This document shows, in pieces, positions 1 to 11,900 of a DNA stretch of 64,000 nucleotides. The notes under the pieces were generated by a model that did not search any database, was not told where the DNA came from, and worked only from the letters and a program-made list of their open reading frames with translations. The translations under genes were made by a program, and so were the position numbers. The stretch comes from Eutreptiella sp. 'Long Island Sound 2002' (lineage: Eukaryota > Euglenozoa > Euglenophyceae > Eutreptiales > Eutreptiaceae), in the NCBI GenBank assembly GCA_964036045.1, contig CAXIWF010000071.1, forward strand, positions 1 to 64,000, given 5' to 3'. Position 1 is the stretch's first letter; each line of letters begins with the position of its first letter.

Positions 1-788
1 CACCTGTTTCCACTTGGTCCAACTTAGTCCCAATTTTTCCCAGTTTTCCCCACCCGTTTCTACTTGGGCCCACTTAGTCCCAATTTTCCCAGTTTTCCCC
101 ACCTGTTTCCACTTGGTCCCACTTAGTCCCAATTTTCCCCAGTTTTCCCCACCTGTTTCCACTTGGTCCCACTTAGACCCAATTTTCCTCAGTTTTCCCC
201 ACCTGTTTCCACTTGGTCCCACTTAGTCCCAATTTTTCTCAGTTTTCCCCACCTGTTTCCACTTGGTCCCACTTAGTCCCAATTTTTCCCAGTTTTCCCA
301 CCTGTTTCCACTTGGTTCCACTTGGTCCCAATTTTTCCCAGTTTTCCCCACCTGTTTCCACTTGGTCCCACTTGGTCCCAATTGTCCCCAGCTTTCCCCA
401 CCTGTTTCCACTTGGTCCAACTTCGTCCCAATTTTTCCCAGTTTTCCCCACCTGTTTCCACTTGGTCCAACTTAGGCCCAATTTTTCCCAGTTTTCCCCA
501 CCTGTTTCCACTTGGTCCAACTTAGTCCCAATTTTTCCAAGTTTTCCCCACCCGTTTCTACTTGGGCCCACTTAGTCCCAATTTTCCCAGTTTTCCCCAC
601 CTGTTTCCACTTGGTCCCACTTAGTCCCAATTTTCCCCAGTTTTCCCCACCTGTTTCCACTTGGTCCCACTTAGACCCAATTTTCCTCAGTTTTCCCCAC
701 CTGTTTCCACTTGGTCCCACTTAGTCCCAATTTTTCTCAGTTTTCCCCACCTGTTTCCACTTGGTCCCACTTAGTCCCAATTTTTCCC
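1..788 (-). repeat. 498-bp spaced direct duplication
   Basis: Positions 1-290 match 499-788 with few differences, including the rare variants CCCGTTTCTACTTGGGCCC and CTTAGACCC. The spacing equals ten monomers less 2 bp. The left copy may be cut by the window edge. Confidence 0.85.
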
Positions 789-1019
789 AGTTTTCCCCAC
801 CTGTTTCCACTTGGTCCAACTTAGTCCCAATTTTTCCTCAGTTTTCCCCACATGTTTCCACTTGGTCCCACTTGGTCCCCATTTTCCCAAGTTTTCCCCA
901 CCTGTTTCCACTTGGTCCCACTTAGTCCCAATTTTCCCCAGCTTTCCCCACCTGTTTCCACTTGGTCCAACTTAGTCCCAATTTCCCCCAGTTTTCCCCA
1001 TCTGTTTCCACTTGGTCCC

Positions 1020-1911
1020 ACTTAGTCCCAATTTTCCCCAGTTTTCCCCACCTGTTTCCACTTGGTCCCACTTAGTCCCAATTTTTCCCAGTTTCCCCAC
1101 CTGTTTCCACTTGGTCCGACTCGCTCCCAATTTTCCCCAGTTTTCCCCATCTGTTTCCACTTGGTCCCACTTAGTCCCAATTTTTCCATTTTTCCCCACC
1201 TGTTTCCACTTGGTCCCACTTAGTCCCAATTTTTCCCAGTTTTCCCCACATGTTTCCACTTGGTCCCACTTGGTCCCAATTTTCCTCAGTTTTCCCCACC
1301 TGTTTCCACTTGGTCCAACGTAGTCCCAATTTTCCCCAGTTTTCCCCACATGTTCCCACTTGGTCCCACTTAGTCCCCATTTCCCCCAGTTTTCCCCATC
1401 TGTTTCCACTTGGTCCCACTTAGTCCCAATTTTTCCCAGTTTTCCCCGCCTGTTTCCAGTTGGTCCCACTTAGTCCCAATTTCCTAGTTTTCCCCACCTG
1501 TTTCCACTTGGTCCCACTTAGTCCCAATTTTTCCCAGTTTCCCCACCTGTTTCCACTTGGTCCGACTCGCTCCCAATTTTCCCCAGTTTTCCCCATCTGT
1601 TTCCACTTGGTCCCACTTAGTCCCAATTTTCCCAGTTTTCCCCACCTGTTTCCACTTGGTCCCACTTAGTCCCAATTTTTCCCAGTTTCCCCACATGTTT
1701 CCACTTGGTCCCACTTGGTCCCAATTTTCCTCAGTTTTCCCCACCTGTTTCCACTTGGTCCAACGTAGTCCCAATTTTCCCCAGTTTTCCCCACATGTTC
1801 CCACTTGGTCCCACTTAGTCCCCATTTTCCCCAGTTTTCCCCATCTGTTTCCACTTGGTCCCACTTAGTCCCAATTTTTCCCAGTTTTCCCCACCTGTTT
1901 CCACTTGGTCC
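1020..1911 (-). repeat. 445-bp (nine-monomer) tandem duplication
   Basis: The two units share ordered rare variants: CCGACTCGCTCCC (1116 and 1562), CCAACGTAGTCCC and CACATGTTCCC, each 445-446 bp apart. This is a nine-monomer higher-order unit present twice. Confidence 0.85.
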
Positions 1912-4711
1912 CACTTAGTCCCAATTTCCCTAGTTTTCCCCACCTGTTTCCACTTGGTCCCACTTGGTCCCAATTTTTCCCAGTTTCCCCACCTGTTTCC
2001 ACTTGGTCCCACTCAGGCCCAATTTTTCCCAGTTTTCGCCACCTGTTTCCACTTGGTCCCACTTGGTCCCAATTTTCCCCAGCTTTCCCCACCTGTTTCC
2101 ACTTGGTCCCACTTAGTCCCAATTTTCCCCAGGTTTCCCCACCTGTTTCCACTTGGTCCCACTTAGTCCCAATTTTTCCCAGGTTTCCCCACCTGTTTCC
2201 ACTTGGTCCCACTTGGTCCCAATTTTTCCCAGTTTTCCCCACCTGTTTCCACTTGGTCCTACTTAGTCCCAATTTTCCCCCGCTTTCCCCACCTGTTTCC
2301 ACTTGGTCCCACTTAGTCCCAATTTCTCCCAATTTTCCCCACCCGTTTCCACTTGGTCCCACTTAGTCCCAATTTTTCCCAGGTTTCCCCACCTGTTTCC
2401 ACTTGGTCCCACTTAGTCCCAATTTTTCCCAGTTTTCCCCACCTGTTTCCACTTGGTCCAAGTTAGTCCCAATTTTCCCCAGTTTTCCCCACCTGTTTCC
2501 ACTTGGTCCCACTTAGTCCCAATTTTTCCCAGTTTTCCCACCTGTTTCCACTTGGTCCCACTTAGTCCCAATTTTACCCAGGTTTCCCCACCCGTTTCCA
2601 CTTGGTCCCACTTAGTCCCCGTTTTTCCCAGTTTTCCCCACCTGTTACCACTTGGTCCCACTTAGTCCCAATTTTTCCCAGTTTTCCCCACCTGTTTCCA
2701 CTTGGTCCAACTTAGTCCCAATTTTTCCCCGTTTTCCCCACCTGTTTCCACTTGGTCCAACTTAGTCCTAAATTTTCCCAGTTTTCCCCACCTGTTTCCA
2801 CTTGGTCCAACTTAGTCCCAATTTTTCCAAGTTTTCCCCACCCGTTTCCACTTGGTCCCACTTAGTCCCAATTTTACCCAGTTTTCCCCACCTGTTTCCA
2901 CTTGGTCCCACTTAGTCCCAATTTTACCCAGGTTTCCCCACCTGTTTCCACTTGGTCCCACTTGGTCCCAATTTTTCCCAGTTTTCCCCACCTGTTTTCC
3001 ACTTGGTCCCACTTGGTCCCCATTTTCCCCAGTTTTCCCCACCTGTTTCCACTTGGTCCCACTTAGTCCCAATTTTTCCCAGTTTTCCCCACCTGTTTCC
3101 ACTTGGTCCCACTTAGTCCCAATTTTTCCGAGTTTTCCCCACCTGTTTCCACTTGGTCCCACTTAGTCCCAATTTTTCTCAGTTTTCCCCACCTGTTTCC
3201 ACTTGGTCCCACTTAGGCCCAATTTTCCCAGTTTTCCCCACCTGTTTCCACTTGGTCCCACTTAGTCCCAATTTGTCCCAGTTTTCCCCACCTGTTTCCA
3301 CTTGGTCCCACTTAGTTCCAATTTTCTCAGTTTTCCCCACCTGTTTCCACTTGGTCCCACTTAGGCCCGATTTTCCCCAGTTTTCTCCCACCTGTTTCCA
3401 CTTGGTCCCACTTAGTCCCAATTTTTCCCAGTTTTCCCCATCTGTTTCCACTTGGTCCAACTTAGTCCCAATTTTCCCCAGTTTTCCCCATCTGTTTCCA
3501 CTTGGTCCCACTTGGTCCCCATTTTCCCCAATTTTCCCCACCTGTTTCCACTTGGTCCCACTTAGTCCCAATTTTTCCCGGCTTGCCCCACCTGTTTCCA
3601 CTTGGTCCGACTCGGTCCCAATTTTTCGCAGTTTTCCCCATCTGTTTCCACTTGGTCCCACTTAGTCCCAACTTTTCCCAGTTTTCCGCACCTGTTTCCA
3701 CTTGGTCCCACTTAGTCCCAATTTTTCCCGATTTTCCCCACATGTTTCCACTTGGTCCCACTTAGTCCCAAATTTTCCCCGTTTTCCCCATCTGTTTCCA
3801 CTTGGTCCAACTTAGTCCCAATTTTTCCCAGTTCTCCCCATCTGTTTCCACTTGGTCCCACTTAGTCCCAATTTTTCCCAGCTTGCCCCACCTGTTTCCA
3901 CTTGGTCCGACTCAGTCCCAATTTTCCCCAGTTTTCCCCATCTGTTTCCACTTGGTCCAACGTAGTCCCAGTTTTTCCCAGTTTTCCCCACCTGTTTCCA
4001 CTTGGTCCCACTTAGTCCCAATTTTTCCCAGCTTTCCCCACCTGTTTCCACGTGCTCCCACTTGGTCCCCATTTTCCCCAGTTTTCCCCATCTGTTTCCA
4101 CTTGGTCCCATTTAGTCCCAATTTTTCCCAGTTTTCCCCACCTGTTCCCACTTGGTCCGACTCGGTCCCAATTTTCCCCAGTTTTCCCCATCTGTTTCCA
4201 CTTGGTCCAACGTAGTCCCAATTTTCCCCAGTTTTCCCCACCTGTTTCCACGTGGTCCCACTTAGTCCCAATTTTTCCCAGCTTTCCCCACCTGTTTCCA
4301 CTTGGTCCCACTTAGTCTCAATTTTTCCCAGCTTTCCCCACCTGTTTCCACGTGGTCCCACTTAGTCCCCATTTTCCCCAGTTTTCCCCATCTGTTTCCA
4401 CTTGGTCCCACTTAGTCCCAATTTTTCCCAGTTTTCCCCACCTGTTTCCACTTGGTCCCACTTGGTCCCAATTTTCCCCAGTTTTCCCCACCTGTTTCCA
4501 CTTGGTCCCACTTGGTCCCAATTTTTCCCAGTTTTCCCCACCTGTTTCCACTTGGTCCCACTTAGGCCCAATTTTTCCCAGTTTTCCCCACCTGTTTCCA
4601 CTTGGTCCCACTTGGTCCCAATTTTCGCCAGCTTTCCCCACCTGTTTCCACTTGGTCCAACTTAGTCCCAATTTTCCCCAGTTTTCCCCACCTGTTTCCA
4701 CTTGGTCCCAC

Positions 4712-6540
4712 TTAGTCCCAATGTTTCCCAGCTTTCCCCGCCTGTTTCCACTTGGTCCCACTTAGTCCCAATTTCTCCCAATTTTCTTCACCCGTTTCCA
4801 CTTGGTCCCACTTAGTCCCCATTTTCCCCAGTTTTCCCCACCTATTTCCACTTGGTCCCACTTGGTCCCAATTTTTCCCAGTTTTCCCCACCTGTTTCCA
4901 CTTGGTCCCACTGGGTCCCAATTTCCCCCAGTTTCCCCCCCCTGTTTCCACTTGGTCCCACTTGGTCCCAATTTTTCCCAGTTTTCCCCACCTGTTTCCA
5001 CTTGGTCCCACTTAGGCCCAATTTTCCCAGTTTTCCCCACCTGTTTCCACTTGGTCCCACTCAGTCCCAATTTTTCCCAGCTTTCCCCACCTGTTTCCAC
5101 GTGGTCCCACTTAGTCCCCATTTTCCCCAGTTTTCCCCATCTGTTTCCACTTGGTCCCACTTAGTCCCAACTTTTCCCAGTTTTCCCCACCTGTTTCCAC
5201 TTGGTCCCATTTGGTCCGAATTTTTCCCAGTTTTCCCCACCTGTTTCCACTTGGTCCCAATCAGGCACAATTTTTCCCGGTTTTCCCCACCTGTTTCCAC
5301 TTGGTCCCACTTGGTCCCAATTTTCCCCAGCTTTCCCCACCTGTTTCCACTTGGTCCCACTTAGTCCCAATTTTCCCCAGTTTTCCCCACCTGTTTCCAC
5401 TTGGTCCCACTTAGTCCCAATGTTTCCCAGCTTTCCCCACCTGTTTCCACTTGGTCCCACTTAGTCCCAATTTTCCCCAGTTTTTCCCCACCTGTTTCCA
5501 CTTGGTCCCACTTGGTCCCAATTTTTCCCAGTTTTCCCCACCTGTTTCCACTTGGTCCCACTTAGGCCCAATTTTTCCCAGTTTTCCCCACCTGTTTCCA
5601 CTTGGTCCCACTTGGTCCCAATTTTCCCCAGCTTTCCCCACCTGTTTCCACTTGGTCCAACTTAGCCCCAATTTTCCCCAGTTTTCCCCACCTGTTTCAA
5701 CTTGGTCCCACTTAGTCCCAATGTTTCCCAGTTTTCCCCACCTGTTTCCACTTGGTCCCACTTGGTCCCAATTTTTCCCAGCTTTCCCCACCTGTATCCA
5801 CTTGGTCCCACTGGGTCCCAATTTCCCCCAGTTTTCCCCCCCTATTTCCACTTGGTCCCACTTGGTCCCAATTTTTCCCAGTTTTCCCCACCTGTTTCCA
5901 CTTGGTCCCACTTAGGCCCAATTTTTCCCAGTTTTCCCCACCTGTTTCCACTTGGTCCCACTTAGTCCCAATTTTTTCCCAGCTTTCCCCACTTGTTTCC
6001 ACGTGGTCCCACTTGGTCCCAATTTTTCCCAGTTTTCCCCACCTGTTTCCACTTGGTCCCACTTAGGCCCAATTTTTCCCAGTTTTCCCCACCTGTTTCC
6101 ACTTGGTCCCACTTGGTCCCAATTTTCCCCAGCTTGCCCCACCTGTTTCCACTTGGTCCAACTTAGTCCCAATTTTCGCCAGTTTTCCCCACCTGTTTCC
6201 ACTTGGTCCCACTTAGTCCCAATGTTTCCCAGCTTTCCCCACCTGTTTCCACTTGGTCCCACTTAGTCCCAATTTCTCCCAATTTTCTTCACCCGTTTCC
6301 ACTTGGTCCCACTTAGTCCCCATTTTCCCCAATTTTCCCCACCTGTTTCCACTTGGTCCCACTTGGTCCCAATTTTTCCCAGTTTTCCCCACCTGTTTCC
6401 ACTTGGTCCCACTGGGTCCCAATTTCCCCCTGTTTTCCCCCCCTGTTTCCACTTGGTCCCACTTGGTCCAAATTTTTCCCAGTTTTCCCCACCTGTTTCC
6501 ACTTGGTCCCACTTAGGCCCAATTTTTCCAAGTTTTCCCC
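4712..6540 (-). repeat. 1501-bp spaced direct duplication
   Basis: The variant ATTTTCTTCACCC occurs at 4781 and 6282, and its neighbours (CTGGGTCCC, CCCAATGTTTCCCAGC) keep the same order and spacing of 1501 bp. The right copy runs into the 6540 fold-back junction. Confidence 0.8.
6060..6540 (-). repeat. Inverted repeat, left arm (pairs with 8264-8744)
   Basis: Coordinates of matching bases add up to 14804. Shared variants include AGCTTGCCCC at 6131-6140 against GGGGCAAGCT at 8664-8673, and TTTTCTTCACCC at 6282 against GGGTGAAGAAAA near 8511-8521. The match stops at the 6540/6541 orientation switch, so the switch used, or was made by, copying from this partner. Confidence 0.85.
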
Positions 6541-6575
6541 AAGTGGGACCAAGTGGAAACAGGTGGGGAAAACTG
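6530..6575. other. Orientation switch, C-rich to G-rich
   Basis: TTTTCCCC (to 6540) passes directly into AAGTGGGACC (from 6541). Bases up to 6540 pair with bases from 6565, leaving a 24-nt spacer. The two C before the break also fit the expected CC of the new strand (ACCAAGTGGG), a possible 2-bp microhomology. Confidence 0.9.
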
Positions 6576-6964
6576 GGGAAAATTGGGACTAAGTGGGACC
6601 AAGTGGAAACAGGTGGGGAAAACTGGGAAAAATTGGGACAAAGTGGGACCAAGTGGAAACAGGTGGGGAAAACTGGGAAAAATTGGGACTAAGTGGGACC
6701 AAGTGGAAACAGGTGAAGAAAATTGGGAGAAATTGGGACTAAGTGGGACCAAGTGGAAACAGGTGGGGAAAGCTGGGAAACATTGGGACTAAGTGGGACC
6801 AAGTGGAAACAGGTGGGGAAAACTGGGGAAAATTGGGACTAAGTTGGAGCAAGTGGAAACAGGTGGGGAAAGCTGGGGAAAATCGGGACCCAGTGGGACC
6901 AAGTGGAAACAAGTGGGGAAAACTGGGAAAAATTGGGCCTAAGTGGGACCAAGTGGAAACAGGT

Positions 6965-6997
6965 GGGGAAAACTGGGAAAAATTGGGACCAAGTGGG
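6965..6997 (+). other. Potential G-quadruplex motif (one example of hundreds)
   Basis: Four G-runs (6965-6968, 6975-6977, 6985-6987, 6995-6997) are separated by loops of 6, 7 and 7 nt. That satisfies the usual rule of four runs of at least 3 G with loops of 1-7 nt. Because consensus monomers keep these four runs, most units carry the motif, always on the G-rich strand. Loops are at the long end of the rule, so folding strength is uncertain. Confidence 0.75.
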
Positions 6998-7014
6998 ACC
7001 AAGTGGAAACAGGT
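6965..7014 (+). repeat. Reference monomer showing the five 10-bp subunits
   Basis: A near-consensus unit on the G-rich strand. Its subunits are GGGGAAAACT (6965-6974), GGGAAAAATT (6975-6984), GGGACCAAGT (6985-6994), GGGACCAAGT (6995-7004) and GGAAACAGGT (7005-7014). In most monomers the third subunit is GGGACTAAGT; here it equals the fourth. All start with a G-run and end in T. This supports a 10-bp ancestral repeat that was amplified as a five-subunit block and then diverged. Confidence 0.9.
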
Positions 7015-7015
7015 G
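7000..7015 (+). promoter_or_regulatory. Paired E-box-like sites, one example of the array-wide motif
   Basis: CAAGTG (7000-7005) and CAGGTG (7010-7015) both fit CANNTG and sit exactly 10 bp apart. CAGGTG/CACCTG is the known core of ZEB and Snail family zinc fingers and of E-protein bHLH factors. The pair recurs in most monomers. Nothing here shows that it works as a promoter; it is recorded only as a potential binding site. Confidence 0.4.
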
Positions 7016-8263
7016 GGGAAAACTGGGAAAAATTGGGACTAAGTGGGACCAAGTGGAAACAGGTGGGGAAAACTGGGGAAAATTGGGACTAAGTGGGACC
7101 AAGTGGAAACAGGTGGGGAAAACTCAGAAAAATTGGGAGTAAGTGGGACCAAGTGGAAACGGGTGGGGAAAACTGGGGGAAATTGGGACTAAGTGGGACC
7201 AAGTGGAAACAGGTGGGGAAAACTGGGAAAAATTGGGACTAAGTTGGACCAAGTGGAAACAGGTGGGGAAAACTGGGAAAAATTGGGACTAAGTGGAACC
7301 AGGTGGAAACTGGTGGGGAAAACTGAGAAAAATTGGGACTAAGTGGGACCAAGTGGAAACGGGTGGGGAAAACTGGGAAAAATTGGGACTAAGTGGGGCC
7401 AAGTGGAAACAGGTGGGGAAAACTGGGAAAAAATGGGACTAAGTTGGACCAAGTGGAAACAGGTGGGGAAAACTGGGAAAAATTGGGACTAAGTGGGACC
7501 AAGTGGAAACGGGTGGGGAGAGCTGGGGAAAATTGGGACCAAGTGGGACCAAGTGGAAACAGGTGGGGAAAACTGGGAAAAATTGGGACTAAGTCGGACC
7601 AAGTGGAAAATGGTGGGGAAAACTGGGAAAATTGGGACCAAGTGGGACCAAGTGGAAACAGGTGGGGAAAACTGGGGAAAATTGGGACTAAGTGGGACCA
7701 AGTGGAAACAGGTGGGGAAAACTGGGAAAAATTGGGACTAAGTGGGACCAAGTGGAAACAGGTGGGGAAAACTGGGAAAAATTGGGACTAAGTGGGACCA
7801 AGTGGAAACAGGTGAAGAAAATTGGGAGAAATTGGGACTAAGTGGGACGAAGTGGAAACAGGTGGGGAAAGCTGCGAAACATTGGGACTAAGTGGGACCA
7901 AGTGGAAACAGGTGGGGAAAACTGGGTAAAATTGGGACTAAGTTGGAGCAAGTGGAAACAGGTGGGGAAAGCTGGGGAAAATCGGGACCCAGTGGGACCA
8001 AGTGGAAACAGGTGGGGAAAACTGGGAAAAATTGGGCCTAAGTGGGACCAAGTGGAAACAGGTGGGGAAAACTGGGAAAAATTGGGACCAAGTGGGACCA
8101 AGTGGAAACAGGTGGGGAAAACTGGGAAAAGTTGGGACTAAGTGGGACCAAGTGGAAACAGATGGGGAAAACTGGGGAAAATGGGGACTAAGTGGGACCA
8201 CGTGGAAACAAGTGGGGAAAGCTGGGGAAAATTGGGACTAAGTGGGTCCAAGTGGAAACAGGT

Positions 8264-8744
8264 GGCGAAAAGTTGGAAAAATTGGGCCTAAGTGGGACTA
8301 AGTGGAAACGGGTGGGGAAAACTGGGAAAAATTTGGACCAAGTGGGACCAAGTGGAAACAGGGGGGGATAACTGGGGGAAATTGGGACCCAGTGGGACCA
8401 AGTGGAAACAGGTGGGGAAAACTGGGAAAAATTGGGACCAAGTGGGACCAAGTGGAAACAGGTGGGGAAAATTGGGGAAAATGGGGACTAAGTGGGACCA
8501 AGTGGAAACGGGTGAAGAAAATTGGGAGAAATTGGGACTAAGTGGGACCAAGTGGAAACAGGTGGGGAAAGCTGGGAAACATTGGGACTAAGTGGGACCA
8601 AGTGGAAACAGGTGGGGAAAACTGGGGAAAATTGGGACTAAGTTGGACCAAGTGGAAACAGGTGGGGCAAGCTGGGGAAAATTGGGACCAAGTGGGACCA
8701 AGTGGAAACAGGTGGGGAAAACTGGGAAAAATTGGGCCTAAGTG
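8264..8744 (+). repeat. Inverted repeat, right arm (pairs with 6060-6540)
   Basis: Reverse-complement partner of the segment ending at 6540. The inner edge, GGCGAAAAGTTGG at 8264, pairs with the last bases before the junction. Sequence inside the arms (6541-8263) is itself satellite and partly a 1099-bp tandem. Confidence 0.85.
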
Positions 8745-8984
8745 GGACCAAGTGGAAACAGGTGGGGAAAACTGGGGAAAATTGGGACCAAGTGGGACCA
8801 AGTTGAAACAGGTGGGGAAAACTGGGGAAAATTGGGACTAAGTGGGACCAAGTCGAAACAGGTGGGGAAAACTGGGAAAAATTGGGAATAAGTGGGACCA
8901 AGTGGAAACAGGTGGGGAAAACTGGGAAAAATTGGGACTAAGTGGGACCAAGTGGAAACAGGTGGGAAAACTGGGAAAAATTGG

Positions 8985-11900
8985 GATTAAGTGGGACCAA
9001 GTGGAAACAGGTGAGGAAAACTGGGGAAAATTGGGACTAAGTGGGACCAAGTGGAAACAGGTGGGAAAAACGGGGGAAAATTGGGACCAAGTGGGACCAA
9101 GTGGAAACAGGTGGGGAAAACTGGGGGAAATTGGGACTAAGTGGGACCAAGTGGAAACGAGTGGGGAAAACTGGGAAAAATTGGGACTAAGTGGGACCAA
9201 GTGGAAACAGGTGGGGAAAACTGGGGAAAATTGGGACCAAGTGGGACCAAGTGGAAACAGGTGGGGAAAACTGGGAAAAATTGGGACTAAGTGGGGCGAA
9301 GTGGAAACAGGTGGGGAAAAGTGGGAAAAATTGGGACCAAGTGGGACGAGGTGGAAACAGGTGGGAAAACTGGGAAAAACTGGGACTAAGTGGGACCAAG
9401 TGCAACCAAGTGGGGGAAACTGGGAAAATTGGGACCAAGTGGGACCAAGTGGAAACACGTGGGGAAAACTGAGGAAAATTGGGACTAAGTGGGACCAAGT
9501 GGAAACAGGTGGGGAAAACTGGGAAAAATTGGGACTAAGTGGGACCAAGTGGAAACAGGTGGGGAAAACTGGGAAAAATCGGGACTGAGTGGGACCAAGT
9601 GGAAACAGGTGGGGAAAACTGGGAAAAATTGGGGCCAAGTGGGACCAGGTGGAAACAGGTGGGGAAAACTGGGGAAAATTGGAGCCAAGTGGGACCAGGT
9701 GGAAACAGGTGGGAAAACTGGGAAAAATTGGGACTAAGTGGGACCAAGTGGAAACAGGTGGGGAAAACTGGGAAAAATTGGGACTGAGTGGGACCAAGTG
9801 GAAACAGGGGGGGGGGGACTAGGAAAAATTGGGACAAGTGGGACCAAGTGGAAACAGGTGGGGAAAACTGGGAAAAATTGGGACCAAGTGGGACCAAGTC
9901 GAAACAGGTGGGGAAAACTGGGAAAAATTGGGACTAAGTGGCACCAAGTGGAAACAGGTGGGGAAAACTGGGGAAAATTGGGACCAAGTGGGACCAAGTG
10001 GAAACAGGTGGGGAAAACTGGAAAAAATTGGGACTAAGTGGGGCGAAGTGGAAACAGGTGGGGAAAAGTGGGAAAAATTGGGACCAAGTGGGACGAGGTG
10101 GAAACAGGTGGGAAAACTGGGAAAAACTGGGACTAAGTGGGACCAAGTGCAAACAGGTGGGGAAAACTGGGAAAATTGGGACCAAGTGGGACCAAGTGGA
10201 AACACGTGGGGAAAACTGAGGAAAATTGGGACTAAGTGGGACCAAGTGGAAACAGGTGGGGAAAACTGGGAAAAATTGGGACTAAGTGGGACCAAGTGGA
10301 AACAGGTGGGGAAAACTGGGAAAAATCGGGACTGAGTGGGACCAAGTGGAAACAGGTGGGGAAAACTGGGAAAAATTGGGGCCAAGTGGGACCAGGTGGA
10401 AACAGGTGGGGAAAACTGGGGAAAATTGGGGCCAAGTGGGACCAGGTGGAAACAGGTGGGAAAACTGGGAAAAATTGGGACTAAGTGGGACCAAGTGGAA
10501 ACAGGTGGGGAAAACTGGGAAAAATTGGGACTGAGTGGGACCAAGTGGAAACAGGGGGGGGGGGACTAGGAAAAATTGGGACAAGTGGGACCAAGTGGAA
10601 ACAGGTGGGGAAAACTGGGAAAAATTGGGACCAAGTGGGACCAAGTCGAAACAGGTGGGGAAAACTGGGAAAAATTGGGAATAAGTGGGACCAAGTGGAA
10701 ACAGGTGAGGAAAACTGGGGAAAATTGGGACTAAGTGGGACCAAGTGGAAACAGGTGGGAAAAACGGGGGAAAATTGGGACCAAGTGGGACCAAGTGGAA
10801 ACAGGTGGGGAAAACTGGGGGAAATTGGGACTAAGTGGGACCAAGTGGAAACAGGTGGGGAAAACTGGGAAAAATTGGGACTAAGTGGCACCAAGTGGAA
10901 ACAGGTGGGGAAAACTGGGGAAAATTGGGACCAAGTGGGACCAAGTGGAAACAGGTGGGGAAAACTGGAAAAAATTGGGACTAAGTGGGGCGAAGTGGAA
11001 ACAGGTGGGGAAAAGTGGGAAAAATTGGGACCAAGTGGGACGAGGTGGAAACAGGTGGGAAAACTGGGAAAAACTGGGACTAAGTGGGACCAAGTGCAAA
11101 CAGGTGGGGAAAACTGGGAAAATTGGGACCAAGTGGGACCAAGTGGAAACACGTGGGGAAAACTGAGGAAAATTGGGACTAAGTGGGACCAAGTGGAAAC
11201 AGGTGGGGAAAACTGGGAAAAATTGGGACTAAGTGGGACCAAGTGGAAACAGGTGGGGAAAACTGGGAAAAATCGGGACTGAGTGGGACCAAGTGGAAAC
11301 AGGTGGGGAAAACTGGGAAAAATTGGGGCCAAGTGGGACCAGGTGGAAACAGGTGGGGAAAACTGGGGAAAATTGGGGCCAAGTGGGACCAGGTGGAAAC
11401 AGGTGGGAAAACTGGGAAAAATTGGGACTAAGTGGGACCAAGTGGAAACAGGTGGGGAAAACTGGGAAAAATTGGGACTGAGTGGGACCAAGTGGAAACA
11501 GGGGGGGGGGGACTAGGAAAAATTGGGACAAGTGGGACCAAGTGGAAACAGGTGGGGAAAACTGGGAAAAATTGGGACCAAGTGGGACCAAGTCGAAACA
11601 GGTGGGGAAAACTGGGAAAAATTGGGAATAAGTGGGACCAAGTGGAAACAGGTGAGGAAAACTGGGGAAAATTGGGACTAAGTGGGACCAAGTGGAAACA
11701 GGTGGGAAAAACGGGGGAAAATTGGGACCAAGTGGGACCAAGTGGAAACAGGTGGGGAAAACTGGGGGAAATTGGGACTAAGTGGGACCAAGTGGAAACA
11801 GGTGGGGAAAACTGGGAAAAATTGGGACTAAGTGGCACCAAGTGGAAACAGGTGGGGAAAACTGGGAAAAATTGGGACTAAGTGGGGCGAAGTGGAAACA

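Larger units (their letters stand above)
1..6540 (-). repeat. Satellite domain I, C-rich strand given
   Basis: About 130 head-to-tail monomers with the C/T-rich strand in the given direction. Local variants include CACATG and CATCTG for the usual CACCTG, CCGACTC in place of CCCACTT, and CGTGGTCCC. The domain contains short-period duplications near its left end (498 and 445 bp) and a 1501-bp spaced duplication near its right end. It stops at a fold-back junction at 6540/6541. Contains no gene. Confidence 0.95.
6700..8200 (+). repeat. 1099-bp spaced direct duplication
   Basis: AGGTGAAGAA occurs at 6711 and 7810, 1099 bp apart, followed in both by the same run of variants (GGGAAACATT, AGTTGGAGCAAG, AATCGGGACCCAG). 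About 400 bp is clearly shared. Confidence 0.8.
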
